Below are positions 9,497 through 22,449 of a stretch of 64,000 nt of DNA, in pieces. The translations under genes were made by a program, and so were the position numbers. The stretch spans positions 62,001 to 126,000 of the forward strand of contig NC_089768.1 in NCBI RefSeq assembly GCF_040412425.1, read 5' to 3'. Each line of letters opens with the position of its first letter. Position 1 is the stretch's first letter. This DNA is from Macrobrachium rosenbergii (taxonomy: Eukaryota; Arthropoda; Malacostraca; Decapoda; Palaemonidae). The notes under the pieces are model-generated. The model searched no databases and had not been told where the DNA came from. It saw only the letters and a list, made by a program, of their open reading frames with translations.

Positions 9497-12400
9497 TGGA
9501 TCGGTCCAATATGTCACCCGATGAAATAGTAACAGAGAAATAAACATCATTCTTATTCTATTAAAGACTTAAATAGAAACGTTGAAAACTAGGAGAATTC
9601 TACCCTGAACATAAGTAAGGTCCTCTAAGTTCATGTAATGAAAATAATGTAAGTGGTCACCGTCTAAGATCATGAGCTTAGAATAGCACCTGAATAGGCT
9701 TGTATTAAGAAAATACTTCCTGCCTAATAGCAGACCCAATGACAGTGCCCCCTTTTTTTAAAGGAGGACCTGACAAAATTGCGAGGTCCTGTCTAAAAAG
9801 CCTGCAAGGAGAAAACTGGACACAGAAACAGACCTTGTAAAGGGAGTACTTTCCAAGGTGACCACCGAAAATGAGGACCTTCAATTGTAGATAAAAGTTA
9901 GGGTGAGAATTCACAACACTACCCCTGATGAGGGGAAACCAAACTGATTGGTTCCGCCAGACAAACCAAACTGATTGGTTCCACCAGACAGGGCAGACAG
10001 TACAGGAAAAACTAACACTATAAGCTAAGCTGATTAAAAATTTTTGGGACTTCCTTAACAAGGAAAGATAAGAACAAGATGATTGTTGGTTACCGGCTAA
10101 CTCCGATACATTACTCAAAGACCAGGAAACCGAATGTGGGCGGAGTACTGTTCTTAGACGAACACAGACCTTAGGGATGAAAGTTAAGGGCCTGTGAGAG
10201 TGGTTCCAACAAAACACTTTCCTCGAGGCCAATGCGGTCGCATCAGTACTGTAGCCAAAACTATGTGAAGAGTGCTAGTTACTTAACTGCAGAACCATAC
10301 TGCAGTAGAGTAGGATCCCTTAACTGATTTCAGGAAAACAGTAATAACAGGACCAATATCAGTTTCCTCCTAAACTGTAAGATTCACAAAGACCACAAAG
10401 CCAGGACATCAGAGTTTGAGGGGCTGGCGCGAGGCTGAGTTTATACCAGACGGGACAGCTTGATAGTTTGTGGCTGAATTGGGTTGCAAACAGACCTACT
10501 TCCAGGCCCAGGAAAAGGTCACAAGACTACCTGAATGACGCTCCGCCTAAGGACTATTCCGACACCAGGGGAGGCCCTGGATAGGGAAAAAGCAGTGACC
10601 TTTTGGACCCCTACGAGAAGGGTGGTAGACAGAGGCCCCTCGTCTGTTGGTTATGGAGAAGAATGAACCATAACCTGAACGCAAGCAATTCGAGTCCAAA
10701 ACCACTTGTTTACATGGCGCACTATTGCTGTTTTGTTCAGAACCAGCCTAAAAGGAAACCTCTTGGGGGAAGAAGTTTCCAAGGACAGGAAGACTGTCAC
10801 CGCCCTCCAAAGCGTTGATATGGAACTGCCGGGCGTGACCGACTAAGTACCATGTACTCCATTGGGCCAAAAATATCCACCTCACCCGCCAGAGAGGTGG
10901 TGGTGTGGAATACTGAGGCCGGAGGGGAAAGCTGGAGAGGAACTGACTTCCTAAGCACTGGACAGTTGTGCAAGGCCGGAGGCCACTATTCAAGCAGGAG
11001 GAATCAAGGAGACATGTCCCTGACTCCACCATACCCGGTCATAAACTCCAGCTTTGACTTCAGAAGGAGAACCGTCACTGAAGCAAACTGGAGAAACCCA
11101 GGACCTTTTCTTGGGCACGGGGAGAGGTATGCTTGAGATGATGAAATGATAAGATGCCCTTGCTATCTCTTTCCACTTCCACTGGATTCATAACTACGGA
11201 AGGCTACCCTCCTGAATCAGGTGGGATTCCTTCCTGGTTACTTAGAAGCCCAAAGACTCTAGAAACCGATTATAATGACCGGCGCCCTCAGGCAATTCCC
11301 GACGCTGGGTGCCCAAATGAGCCAGGCAACTAGATATGCAGCTAGCATAGCCTCCTAATACCGGAGCTGTTGAACTACGGTATTGTTCAAACTGGCAAAG
11401 ACTCTGGAGCCGCATTGAGGAGGTCATGGGTACGCCTGCTCCCCGAGTCTGAATCCCAAGAAGGGATAGGACCTTTCTGCAACCAAGATGTGAAAGGAAG
11501 CGTCGGAAAGGTCTATAGAGGTGGTTACGGCTCCACGGCGCAGTAGGATCCGAACCCACAAGACTGTAAGCAACCGAGACTTGCCGCATGAATAAGGAAA
11601 ACAAACGGGACATGCCGGAAAAATTTTCCAGTGGAAGGAACTTCCTTGGCAGACTGAAAAAGCCTGACAGGCCATTCGCAAAGACCCCCGAACTCTGGCC
11701 GGAGGCTGATTGAACCTGATTTGGGGAACAACAGTCCAGCTCCACCCGGGCCCTGATAACTATACTCTGGGCCCAGGAACTGAAGTTCCAGTGGCCCCGA
11801 AAATGGTACAGCCTCCCACCCATATGAGAAATACTACAGGGAGGAGGCTTGATTGCCTCCCGTGAAGCGAAAGCCTTCCCAATTTCTCGGAGAGGAGTAG
11901 GATGCATCCCTGCTCCTATGATAACCCCGAGGTCAGAGCCTCTTGCCAAATGTCTAGTGAAAATTCTTTCCTTAGGTTTTCGTATGAAGCAAAGAAAACT
12001 CCGTGGGCATTGCTATCTCTTTCCCGTGGGGAGGCAGAGACACAGGGGCGTTACAAGGGGCTGATGTGTTGGCGGAACCCGCATTGTCGAGGTGGAGGCT
12101 GGGAATGAGAGCTGACGGCTGTCTAGGGGCAGAGACCTGAAGAGCCTGCACCACCGCCTGAGCAGGGGTCTCTTGAACTACATGAACTTCTTGCCGGACT
12201 TGGGACAGGTCCCGGCAAGATCAGACCGTTCTGCTCGTAGGGTACACACCCATGAGAACGGAGGCTCTGGGTAACAATAGTAGCCCCAGATGGGCGTAAC
12301 AAACGCCCACCTGGGGAAAAAGATTAATTCTCAGGTGAAACTGTTCATAAGATTTTTCAGCTCAAGGTGGAACAGGGCAAGCCTGACTTACACCCTGTTT

Positions 12401-13251
12401 CAGCTTCTGAAAATTGACTCCGAAGCTTAGGGGCTGTACGCTGAATAAATTAGAAGCGTAGTCCGGGTTAGAAGATTCACTGTGAATGTATCTGTGATAT
12501 CTGTCTCCCGGAAATGCCTCAGCGATAATTTTCAAAACAAGCCTGTTGATAAGAGGGGCTACATTGGAGCACAAGGGTAAGAAACAGGGCTCTCAAAGAG
12601 AGCACGGTAAGACCCCACAGCTGGCGTGAACTTGGAATTCTCCGCCTGCCACTCCGTTAGAGTCCTCAGGAGACGATGTGTCCAGCTCCTAGCTGAGGGC
12701 TCACTTATGGATCCTGCCAGACAGATGCCATGCTCGTTCTGACAGTCTGGTAAAACCCGGATAAGAGGATACCAGACCGGAAGGGAAGAAATGCCCTTCC
12801 ACCAACCTCCGTGTGCCCACACCCCGACAGGAGGGTGCCTTCATGCTGGGAAGCATAAAGGAAGGCACCAAGATTCCCCAGACTGGAGGGGAAAAGAGGT
12901 GGAGATGTCGGGCGATAGAATTCGGAACAGAGCAGGACTTAACAGGTGATCCATTGACAATGAGTCTTGAGATTAATCTCTTGGGATTTAAGCTCCTGGG
13001 AAAGGGAAGGCATGGACCATGACGTAGATAGTTAGTTTAATAGGTTGACAATGACCCCATAACAAGCTCCTTATAAGGAGACCCGTAAAAGAGTTTTCAA
13101 CAAAGGAAGGAGGGGGTAACCGCCTTGTTTTGCTTGGGCCATGTCCCTTTCCAGAAGACGAGGCCAAACTCGTAGATGGCACCGGATTAGAGATCCGAGA
13201 CGTCCTTGAGGGGGCCCCGGAGCGGGTCTTCTTGGTTTAAAAAAAGGGTGG

Positions 13252-13253
<2 letters not shown>

Positions 13254-13296
<43 letters not shown>
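13254..13296. repeat. Homopolymer T tract (43 bases)
   Basis: Uninterrupted T run preceded by GGTTTAAAAAAAGGGTGGTC. It could be a reversed poly(A) tail, but no gene body is recognisable on the minus strand beside it. Confidence 0.9.
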
Positions 13297-13299
<3 letters not shown>

Positions 13300-13599
13300 G
13301 ACTTCACCTTAGGGACGGTAGACCAGGAACCGTCGAAAAGGGATGAGAAGGTAACGAATCCCCTAAAGGAAAAGTTTGCCTCACATAATTCCGAGCTAAG
13401 CGGAAAAGGCTTGTCTCAATTATTCCCGCACCTACTTATCGCTCCGGGACGATGTTCACAGGTCCGAGAACGAGACAGAAGGCTGCAACGTCTTCAGAAA
13501 ACTCTCCGTAAACAATTAACTTGAAGTGAAGAGTTACGAGACTTGCGGCCGGCCTCCAGGAGGGGGAAAAATTAGGACCCCAGACACCGGAGGAAGAAC

Positions 13600-14260
13600 T
13601 ATCAATAATTTATATAAGACGGAGTTTGGCGAAGGAAAAACCGATAGGTGTATATGAAACCTACCAATTTACCAAGAATCTCGCCCGGAAACGGAGTTTG
13701 GCGGAGGAAATCGATAGGCGTATATGAAACCTACCGATCCACCGAGAATCTCGCCCGGAGAGAGCCCAAACACCGAAAGATTAACTATTAATAAGCCACA
13801 AGAGGCGGAGAACCGATAGGTTTATATGAAACCTACCGAATTAACGAGAATCTCGCCCGGAGACGGAGTTCGAAAGAGCGACTATTAATAAGCCACATGA
13901 GGCGGAGCTTGACGGAGGTAAAACGGACAGGTATATATGAAACCTACGGATTCATCAGGTAGCCTGCTTGGGAGAGCATAGCGTACAACGCAATCTGCCG
14001 GGTGCCAAACGACTAATAATAAGCCAAAGGAGGCGGCGTTTGGCTGCGATAAAACCGACTGGTGTAAATAAAACCTACGGATTCATCAAGTAGCCTGCTC
14101 GGAGAGAGCGTAGCGTACTTTACAACCTTCCGAGTCAAAAATAAGTCACATGAGGCGGAGTTTGGCGGAGACGAAACCGACAGGTATATATAAAACCTAC
14201 GGGTTCATCAAGAAGCCTGCTCGAAGAGAGCATAGCGTACTTCATAACCTTCCGTGCCAA
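13600..14260. repeat. Tandem array of unequal units with a GAAACCTAC core
   Basis: Six occurrences of TATGAAACCTACC or close variants begin near 13653, 13722, 13825, 13935, 14067 and 14187, at spacings of about 69-132 bases. Units share GGCGGAG-TTTGGC before the core and GAGAATCTCGCCCGGAG or AGCCTGCTCGGAGAGAGC after it. No coding frame follows the array. Confidence 0.75.
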
Positions 14261-15949
14261 ACTATAAATCCAAAACAGACTGCGCTTTCGGAATGGGAGC
14301 TATAGACTCGTGACCGCTGGTTTGTTGTAGGATAGCGGAGCATTCCTGCACCAGACAAAACCAGCCGAAAACGTGTGAGAAAAGGGCATGCTGGAGCGGA
14401 TGCCGGAGCAGAGTACGAAGCAGCCATAGCCTAGTCAGACCAGGAAAACCCCGGAGAAAACCAGAGAAAACCGGGCTAACAGGACAAAACTCATAGACAT
14501 AAAAACAGAGTCAACGGAACATTCGAGCGATCATGTTTGAACAAAATGTGGGAAGGTTATGAACTGTTCGGAAGTGGGCGCACTCCGAGCCAAGAGAGGA
14601 AAACCCCGGAGGAGGATATCCTGAGCAAGTGATAGCGGTGGGGAATAAACGCCACCGCTAAACACTAAAACCGCCGTGGCAGTAAGCAAGAGAGCGCCCA
14701 ACAAGATAACGAAACACCGAACAGGTAGTAGCAAAAGGAGGGGGAACGCCGAAAGTAAATAAAGCAGAAGACAGTTAGGTGGAGAACGCTAACTAGCCTC
14801 GTATGAGATCCCAACAGTGAGGTGCGAACATGTAGGAAGCACCACGAAGGGAAATAGTCGGCGTAAAAGGAAGGGGAAGGATAGGCCAGGAGGTTGGTAA
14901 CCCAAAGCAGCGACCAGGGGTGGGACAGCACTCCCGGGCGCCCAGAGATTCTCATAGATCCCCTCGCTATGTAAACTGTGTCGCACGACAAGAGCGAGAG
15001 AAAAAGAGAGGAAGGGCAAAAACCTCTCTTGCCAGGAGAGCAATGAAAGATAAAGGGAGTGTGAACAGGAGTGGGGAGAGCACTCCTGGTCACCTCAGGT
15101 CCAGGTGGAGTGCCAACTCAGACACACCGAAGGACAATCAATCAATGCAGAGGGAGGGGATTTAGGCTACGACATAAAATAAGGATAATTGCTCTCAAGC
15201 CTTGGAAAGTTAACAAACTTTGAAAACAAACCAAGGGGAGATAGAGAGCAAAGGATAAAAGGGAGAGAAGGGGACTCTCGAAACCACAAAATAACATATA
15301 TATAGTCAGTAAAGAAGTGTGAACAGGAGTGGGAGAGCACTCCTGGTCACCATTGGTAACAACCCAAAGAAGGATTGAACTAGGATAGGCTACGCAGGTA
15401 AACCCTCGCTATTCCAGCTTAACTTATTAGGAACATTAGCCTAAGTGAAAAGCCGAAACAGGGAGAGGTGGGCGTGAGCAATATATCCAAGTCAAAACCA
15501 AACAAAGGGAAGCACCAGACATAAAACACACATGTACAGAACGAGATCACCGACATGAAACTCATACGTACAGATCGAGATCGTCCCCTCCTAAACGAAT
15601 TTTCCCCGAAGGAAAAAGTGTTACAATAACCCCTAGGCTAACCTAACTGAGGCGATGTAAAGGAAGGAAGCCTAGGAGAGGGGTAAAAAGCTAACAAATA
15701 ACTCAAAAAAAAAAAAAAAATCATAATAAAACAAAATTGTCTACAAGGTACATGTAGGAGGATAGGCAGGCCCAACACAACATGGACGTGAAGGGACATG
15801 ACCGACCTCCAGTTAAATGAAAGTATCCCAAAATTAACAAAATTCAAAAGCATCCAAGCACAAGGTCAAAAATTAAATATAACAATGAAAATCATGTTCC
15901 CATACACTTAGAGAAGTGAGTCTAAAACAAGGCAAAATAAAGCCAAAAT

Positions 15950-16435
15950 AAGAAGCGAATAGGCCGAGGGGAACCACGTAGCCTAAACAGCAAGACAGCA
16001 CTTGACCAGGAAGGGAACACAAAATTCACAAAATTATGAAAACAAAGTAAAAACCGTAACAGTACCAATGAAAATAAGATCCCCAAAGGCTAAGAGAAGT
16101 GAGTGACAAAAATAAAGCATAATGAGGCCATGAAAATAAGCGAATGGGCTCGAGGGGGAAGCTCGTAGCCTAAACGCTCAACAACATTTCTCGTAATGAA
16201 GCCACGATAAAAAGCGAATGGGCCCGAGGGGGTAGCTCGTAGCCTAAACGCTAAACATCACTCCCGTAATGAAGCCATGATAAAAGGCGAATGGGCCCGA
16301 GTGGGTAGCTCGTAGCCTAAACGCTAAACATCACTACCATAATAAAAATCACTCTCGTAATGAAGTCATGATGAAAAGCGAATGGGCCCGAGGGGGTAGC
16401 TCGTAGCCTAAATGCTAAACAGCACTTCTCGTAGT
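15950..16435. repeat. Tandem array with a GTAGCTCGTAGCCTAAACGC core
   Basis: Units containing GCGAATGGGCCCGAGGGGG and the core begin near 15955, 16139, 16217, 16288 and 16377, most about 70-90 bases apart. The first unit is divergent and separated by unrelated sequence. Confidence 0.7.
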
Positions 16436-17070
16436 AAATGGGTACAGAACAAACAAAAATTAATCAAACCCACTAAAGTTAGGGATCATTAATGGTAAAA
16501 CATCCCAAATAAAAAGGATACAAATAAAAAACACAAAACAAACATGCCGACCCAAGACCAAGAGAGGTCAAGAGACGACATGAGAGGAGATCGAGGCAGG
16601 CGTTATAAATCCCTTTAATTATTAAACTAAAGGAAAATAAGAAGCCTCAATCGCCTAAAAACAACAAAACACTGGTACTCAAGTAATTGAAGAAGAACCT
16701 TGCGAGGATGCCATAAAAAATCCAAAATAGAGCACGAAATAAGGATCACAACGAAATTACGTGTGAACAAAAAAACGTGCTAAAATGGAATGCGGCTAGT
16801 GTTGCCTTGTATACAGTCCGCGAGTAGTGCATGGGCTTGTATCGGCACCTCTCGTTGGGACTTTTGACATTGGGAATCTCTATAGGATAAGGTTCCGTGT
16901 TTTTGTAGTTCACCCTTTTCCATACACTCCACTCCATCTAGTGGAGCTCGCTCTGGGGGTAGTAACTCCAGCATTTCATTTAGCTTTCTCTGGTATCTAG
17001 CAACGGAATTACCTAGAAATAAGTGCTGAATGGACTATTTCACCGGGTGACACAGGACCCTGATCCAGAA

Positions 17071-18070
17071 ATGTTTTTTATGAAAAAAACAGCCTCAAAA
17101 ACGAGCCAAAATTTGTTCATTTTTTTTTAACATTTCACATTCTGTTGCTCCCTAAACTACAGAAAATGGCTAACTATGCCTAGAGCTTGGGTAACAAGGC
17201 AATTTAACACGGGAAAGAAAAATCTGTTGTGTGAAAAATAAAAACTGGAGGCACTAAGGAAAACTTATGGTATTTCGACCATCACCCACTTGAGATTGTA
17301 AGTGTTTTGGGTGCATAACTACATTTATATCATTAGAATTTCAATTTTTCACATTTGGATATTGAAATTTTCAATCATAAAACAAGTTTTCCTGTCATTT
17401 TTCAATCATATCTTGAAACCGTGAGGTACTGTGGTCAATTATTTCAGTTTCAATGCATTGAACAGAAGAGAGGTATGAAAACTGTGTGACTGGCAACAGT
17501 TCCTTAAAAGTGTGTATGATACAAGACTATGTGTTCAGTATCAAACATGTTCAACTGAAACTTGTATTATACATGTATCAGACTTAGAGGCATGAAAACG
17601 GTATGATTGGCAACAGTTCCTTAAAAGTATGCATGGTACAACACTTGTTCAGTATCAGACATGTTCAACTGAAACGTGTATCATTCTCATATCAGTAAGC
17701 TCAGTTCCAGAACCAAAGTAAATGGTGAAAGATATCAGAATCCTAGTGATATTCTGTGTACGTTTACTAAAAATGTTGGCTTTGCTCATTGTTTCAAAAC
17801 ATGCCATGTTTATTATATATGGTTTTGATTTTGTGATAGATGAATATATAAGGCATGCTATATGTGAAAATGAAGACTAGACATATTAAACAACGAAAAA
17901 ATAGGACAGTGACCAGTGTTTACTTGGCAGTGACAATTGCCTTTAAACTTTACTATCTTTTTGTTTGTTTTGATTACTGTACTAGTGTCAGTAAATATTA
18001 TGAGGATGCTGTTTCCTGGTAAGTGAACAAAAGAACTACCCTGTATGTGGATGGCTACTGCATGCCATAT
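17071..18070. other. AT-rich sequence without recognisable genes
   Basis: No open frame, exon signature or element end can be supported. It contains the tandem duplication at 17468-17696 and otherwise looks like intron or intergenic DNA. Confidence 0.5.
17468..17696. repeat. Diverged tandem duplication (about 115 bp unit)
   Basis: Units at 17468-17585 and 17586-17696 share GGCAACAGTTCCTTAAAAGT, GTTCAGTATC and CATGTTCAACTGAAAC in the same order, with substitutions and a small indel. Confidence 0.8.
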
Positions 18071-18290
18071 TGTTCCGACACAATATACAAACTGTCGGTC
18101 CTTTACATTAGGATTGTTCCGACACGATATACAAACCGTCAGTCCTTTACATTAAGAATTACTCTCAGCGTAGGATGGAAACGGCCGGTAAACTCTTGAG
18201 CAAGGTGGTTAGGCAGTAACTACCACCCGGTAGGCAGGAATACCCGCCTGCCTGGACGGAAACATCCCAGTTTGCTGTCGGCCGTCATGT
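18071..18290 (+). repeat. Left inverted terminal repeat of DIRS-A copy 2 with duplicated outer end
   Basis: The outermost 44 bases (TTGTTCCGACAC-ATATACAAAC and following) occur twice in tandem, at 18071-18114 and 18115-18158. Inward lie TTAGGCAGTAACTACC and a hairpin built from GCAGGAATACCCGCCTGCC. The region is complementary to 24868-25044. Confidence 0.85.
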
Positions 18291-19350
18291 GTTACAGACG
18301 TGGTTTTGGATCTCCTTGCCTGACTGTCATTAAGCTGTTATTATCCCGGTGGGATCTTAATGTATTTTGTGTACATATTACGTGTGTTTGATATTTATTA
18401 ATACAAACCTACAATTTGTGATGACCTTGCATAGCCATCTTTCCCCTGCTCTGTGTCTTGGGTTGACGGCCAAGGGCGTATTTAAAGGAGCGTAACCGTG
18501 TGGTAATGCTTCTCTCTGGTAGTCCTTTATTTAGATACTGAAGGCGTGCCCCTGTACAATGAGAAATATTAGATTGGGACGTAATATCTTCGCTCCCCTA
18601 CATTGATCAGGATGGAAGCGTTCGCTTCCCTTCTTGGGCTCCTGCCCTCCGTGTACAAGGGCATGACTATTTCCTTCCTACTTGTGCTGAGTGTTGTTTT
18701 TGCCACCTGCGCTTAGAGAGTTGCAGGCAGGTGGGAGGTTGCGGGCGTCGTCTGTAAGTTATGCTTCCACAGCACCCTTGGTGGCCTCCCCTCTGTCCTT
18801 TTCTCTCCCCATAGGTTCTTCCTTATCTCTCCTTCGGTAGAGATCTCTCTCCTTCGCCCTCTTCGCTCGCTCGTTGGGCGAAGACCGCGAGGGAAGGGGG
18901 GTGATCGGGCGACCTCTTCTTGGGTACCTCCTCGCGCTGCGTAGGGCAGTTCCCCTCGTAGCGAAAGGAGTTTCCCTCTCTAATCATCTTTGCTTTTTCT
19001 TTCAGGTTGACAGTGAGCATCACAGACACAGCAGTAGTTGGCTGGATATCTCGCTTGGGGGAGTCCTGACGTTCATTAGTGTTGCTTCGGGATTGACCAC
19101 AATACCTGGCTGGATGACATAGTTCCACGTCTGGATAGTTCCGGCTCTGTTCCTGCTGATGTGGATAGATCGCTGTTATTGCTGGCCTTCATGTATGCTG
19201 TGGCAATGCCTCTGGCATATCTGTGGTCCATCTGCTCCTGCTCTTCCCTGTGTTATGCTCCTGTTAACTCGACGACAGTCTCTGGGCTTCTCTTCCTGGT
19301 CTCCTGCTGCAGCCGTCCTGATCGTTCCTGTTGGTGCTGGTGACTTTCAT

Positions 19351-19750
19351 TTGACATTCCTTGCCGTTGCAGTAGCTCCTGCCTTCCGAACCGCTTCCGT
19401 AGCTCCTGCATCAGCTGTTCTGATCATGCCTGCCACTTCTCCTGGTGGTCGTACCCGGGCCTGCTTCCATTGTGTTCCTGCCAGCTGCCCCAGAGGTTAT
19501 GATGTCCACCATCCTGTAGAAGGTATTGGCATGAAGATAAAGGAAGTCATCCTATGGAAAGTGACATTCCTGGCCGTTGCAGTAGCTCCTGCCTTCCGAA
19601 TCGCTGCTGTAGCTCCTGCATCAGCTGTCCTGATCATGCCTGCTGCTTCTCCTGGTGTTAGTGTCCTGGGCCACTTCCATTGTGTTCCTGTTGTGTCCAC
19701 CATCCTGTAGGAGATGTCGGAGTGAAGGTGAAGGAAGTCATCCTGTGGAA
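19351..19750 (+). repeat. Gag tandem repeat, copy 2 (two units)
   Basis: Units start at about 19351 and 19561 with TTGACATTCCTTGCCG or GTGACATTCCTGGCCG. Each carries GTAGCTCCTGCCTTCCGAA and CCATCCTGTAG. One frame reads VAVAPAFRTASVAPASAVLI and repeats with changes, open from 19159 to 19710. Homologous to arrays in copies 3 and 4. Confidence 0.85.
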
Positions 19751-19751
19751 G

Positions 19752-22010
19752 TAGCTGCCATCTTCTTCATCTTATCTTCAATTTCGTCTTCTGCTGTGTC
19801 TTCCCTTCCTCTCCCGAGGTCCAAAGTGATCCTGGGAATCGGACAGACCTCCGTCGGCGGAAGGAGAGGAAGGTTGCTTCTTCCCCTTGATGCCCTTGGA
19901 TGTCTAGGGACTGACTGCCTCCTTCCAAGGAGGCAGTGGGTCTCTCGTTGGCTCTTCCCAACCTTCGGGTTAGGAAACCAATTCGCATAGCCCTGGGTTT
20001 TGTGTTTCAGGAGCTGCAGGCGTGCAGACCTCAGTTCGCGATCCCTTTCCCAGTCCTAGAGGTTCTGCCTCTAAGAGGGGGGCTGCTTCAGGCACTTGTT
20101 TGCGAGCCGCTCTAAGTGCTTGAGATTCTGTGGAATGTCGAGTATCCCGATCTGGTCTGGAGAATATTTCCTCCTCCCAGTTCAGGAGCAGTGCGAGAGA
20201 AGCTGCCGAGGAACCCAGGTGTCTCAGCTCTTCCCGCCAGCACCACAAGCACTCCGAGTGCTTGCCAGTGCTCGGTCGGGTTCCCAGCCTGGTGTCTCGA
20301 TCCTGTCAATTCGAACACCAGAAGAAGCAGGGAAGAGATTTCCTTCAGGAGTCCTGCGGGACTTCTAAGGGACTGACACTCTTCTGGGAGACAAGTTTCT
20401 CTCGTTGGCTCTTCCCGCCCTCAGGCGGGAACCGACTTGCATTCTTCTGTGGGGTCTGGCGTTTTGGGGGCCACGAGAGTGCGGCCTCTCTAGGCCGCGC
20501 CCTCGTTGCAAGTCTTGGAAGTCTGCATCTAAGGCTGGCTCTGTGCCTGGCTCTTTCAATCTCTTAGGAAACTGAAAGCAGCCGCTCCTGATTTTTGGGA
20601 GTCTCGTGGGTAGCTCAAATTCTATGAATCACAAGCGCTCTCCTGACGAGAGGCACAGGACGAAAGAAAGTGCTGAGACGCCAGGTGTCTCAGTACTGCC
20701 CGCCAGCTGCTTCGGTTGCTCGGCTGGGTTTCATACTTGTGTCTTGAACCTTAGGGTTCGAGCATGCAGGATAGCAGACACAGAATTCCCCTTTGAACCT
20801 TCTTCTTGAGGGCCTCGGCCTCGGAGTTTAGAGTTTGGGATACTAGCAATAGTTCACAGCAGACGAGTTCTGCCCTGTCCAGTTCCGATTGTGTTCGCTC
20901 AATCGGCTCGGCTTGGCCCCTGGTCGCGCTTACGTGACTGGCTCGGCTTGGCTTGCTTGTCCTGCCCAGCCCTTGGTCGCGCTTGCGAGACTGGCTCGGC
21001 TCGGCTCGCCCCACCTGCCTCCCGTCCACCACATACCTCCCAGTCTGGATCGCGTTCGCGTGATCGGCTCGGCTCTGTTCGAGTGAACTTTTTTGCTCTT
21101 CCCAGGAAAGCGCTTTGCCACAGCACAAGCGCCCTTCTTCCCTCGTGTAGTAGTAGTAATCGCCTTCAGTTGATTATAGCTCACAGTCCGCCTCTCCTGC
21201 TGGTCTTACTGGCAGGACAGGTAGGGGTACTCTTTCTCCTCACCTGTTCTCTTTTCCTCTCGGTTGTTCCGAGAGGCACAAGACGGACAGAGAGAGCTCT
21301 TTGGAGTTCAGCTTCCTTGCATGCTTTCGGTGTCAGTCCCCCGATTGTCTCGTAGTACAACCAGGTAGCCGAGGAGGATTTCATGGGATCTGTCAAGGCT
21401 CCCCCAAGGGCAGAGGTACAGGAGTTTCACGCTTTGGAAGCAGCGAGGGTCTTCCTCCTCAAGTTGCTATCGCCCTCGTTTTTCGGAGAACTTCAAGCTG
21501 ATTCGTCAGCGCGAGGATCCCTGGGACAGGACCGCGTCTCCCCCAGTGAATAATCTTCATCACTTGCAACCCTTGCAGTTCCCGAAGGGCCGAGAGTATC
21601 GGATCCTTGCTTCCAAGAGCGTTCTCGACCAGATGAACTCTTTTTCTTCGGAGAAGGAGTTGATTCAGGTCGAGACACCAAGCTTCTCCCCTGCCTTGAC
21701 AGAATACGAATTTTTCTTGCCTCGAAGGGTCTGGCTGACTGCAGTTCTGTGGACAATTCTGGTGCTAAGAAGAAGGACTTTGTCCCAATTCGGATCTCCG
21801 GTTTCATAAGTCCCAAGTTGGCTTGACCCTTAGGAACAAACCTTACTTGGTTCTGCCTTTCTCTTGCAGAGATTTGCCAGATACCTTGGTCATCAAGGTT
21901 CGTACCAGAGCACTGCCCGTCCTTTAGACAATGGCCAAGACCTTGGGGTCTTAGTCATTTCGACTTGACCTTGAGTTCAAGCCAGTCCCCCCTCAACACC
22001 TAAGAAGTCT
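19752..22010 (+). pseudogene. DIRS-A gag remnant, copy 2
   Basis: Continuation of the gag-like region after the tandem repeat. It aligns by eye to copies 1, 3 and 4 and less closely to Gag of copy 5. The poly-Ser-coding start, the gag landmark near 21380-21420 and the terminal TAAGAAGTCTCAGG near 22000 are all found. Frames are interrupted every 60-150 codons. A coding role is unlikely in its present form. Confidence 0.55.
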
Positions 22011-22449
22011 CAGGTTTCGATAGAAGATTGCGGAACATAGCCTCTCCTACCCTTCTAGGAAAGTGCGCATAACTGCGTCTCTTTCCACCCTCTTTCCCAT
22101 AAGGGAGGAGGGAAGAGAGGAAGAAGTATCGACTGGGAAGAAGTTCTCCTACTGCAGAATCCTGGATGAAATGATACTTATCAAGTCTCTGGAGCTGGCA
22201 ATGACATTGCTGAGACCTGGGAATGGATTCTTTCAGGAGAAGTATCTATTTCCCTTAGGTCTCGGCAATTCTTTTCATCCCACTTCCTCTCCCGTGCTCC
22301 CGATTCGGGAAATTTTGCCAGCCCGACTAGAGCTAATTGTCTTGGTATCCTGTCATCTTGCAGAAGCTTCCCCATGGCAGAGAATGGAAATCTACTTCCA
22401 TTCCTCCATTCTTCTTTCCTCTTCGAAGTGTGAGTAAGGAGTTAGGCTA

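Larger units (their letters stand above)
9083..17070. mobile_element. About 8 kb element bounded by about 290 bp inverted arms, no recognisable gene
   Basis: The arm at 9083-9385 is repeated almost exactly in reverse complement at 16782-17070. The terminal motif GTCACCCGGTGAAATAGT occurs at 9107-9124 and, with one change, at 9513-9530, and in reverse at 17034-17051. Between the arms lie two tandem arrays (13600-14260 and 15950-16435), a T tract and a repeated GTGAACAGGAGTGGG segment (15061 and 15315). The longest open frame (235 codons, minus strand, 11242-11949) shows no known domain. It could be a large non-autonomous DNA transposon, or two small foldback elements in opposite orientation flanking unrelated sequence. 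Confidence 0.6.

Noticed and set aside
11242..11949. 235-codon minus-strand frame inside the 8 kb inverted-repeat element, considered as a possible transposase
   Set aside because: No DDE, helix-turn-helix or zinc-finger pattern visible and no continuation in other frames. Kept only as a remark on the element.
13254..13296. T tract considered as the tail of a minus-strand processed retrocopy
   Set aside because: The sequence on the minus strand beside it has no readable coding region, and no target duplication was found by eye.
9064..17070. Endogenous virus-like insert, as known in crustacean genomes
   Set aside because: No viral structural or replication protein is readable on either strand. 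Tandem arrays and inverted arms fit a transposon better.
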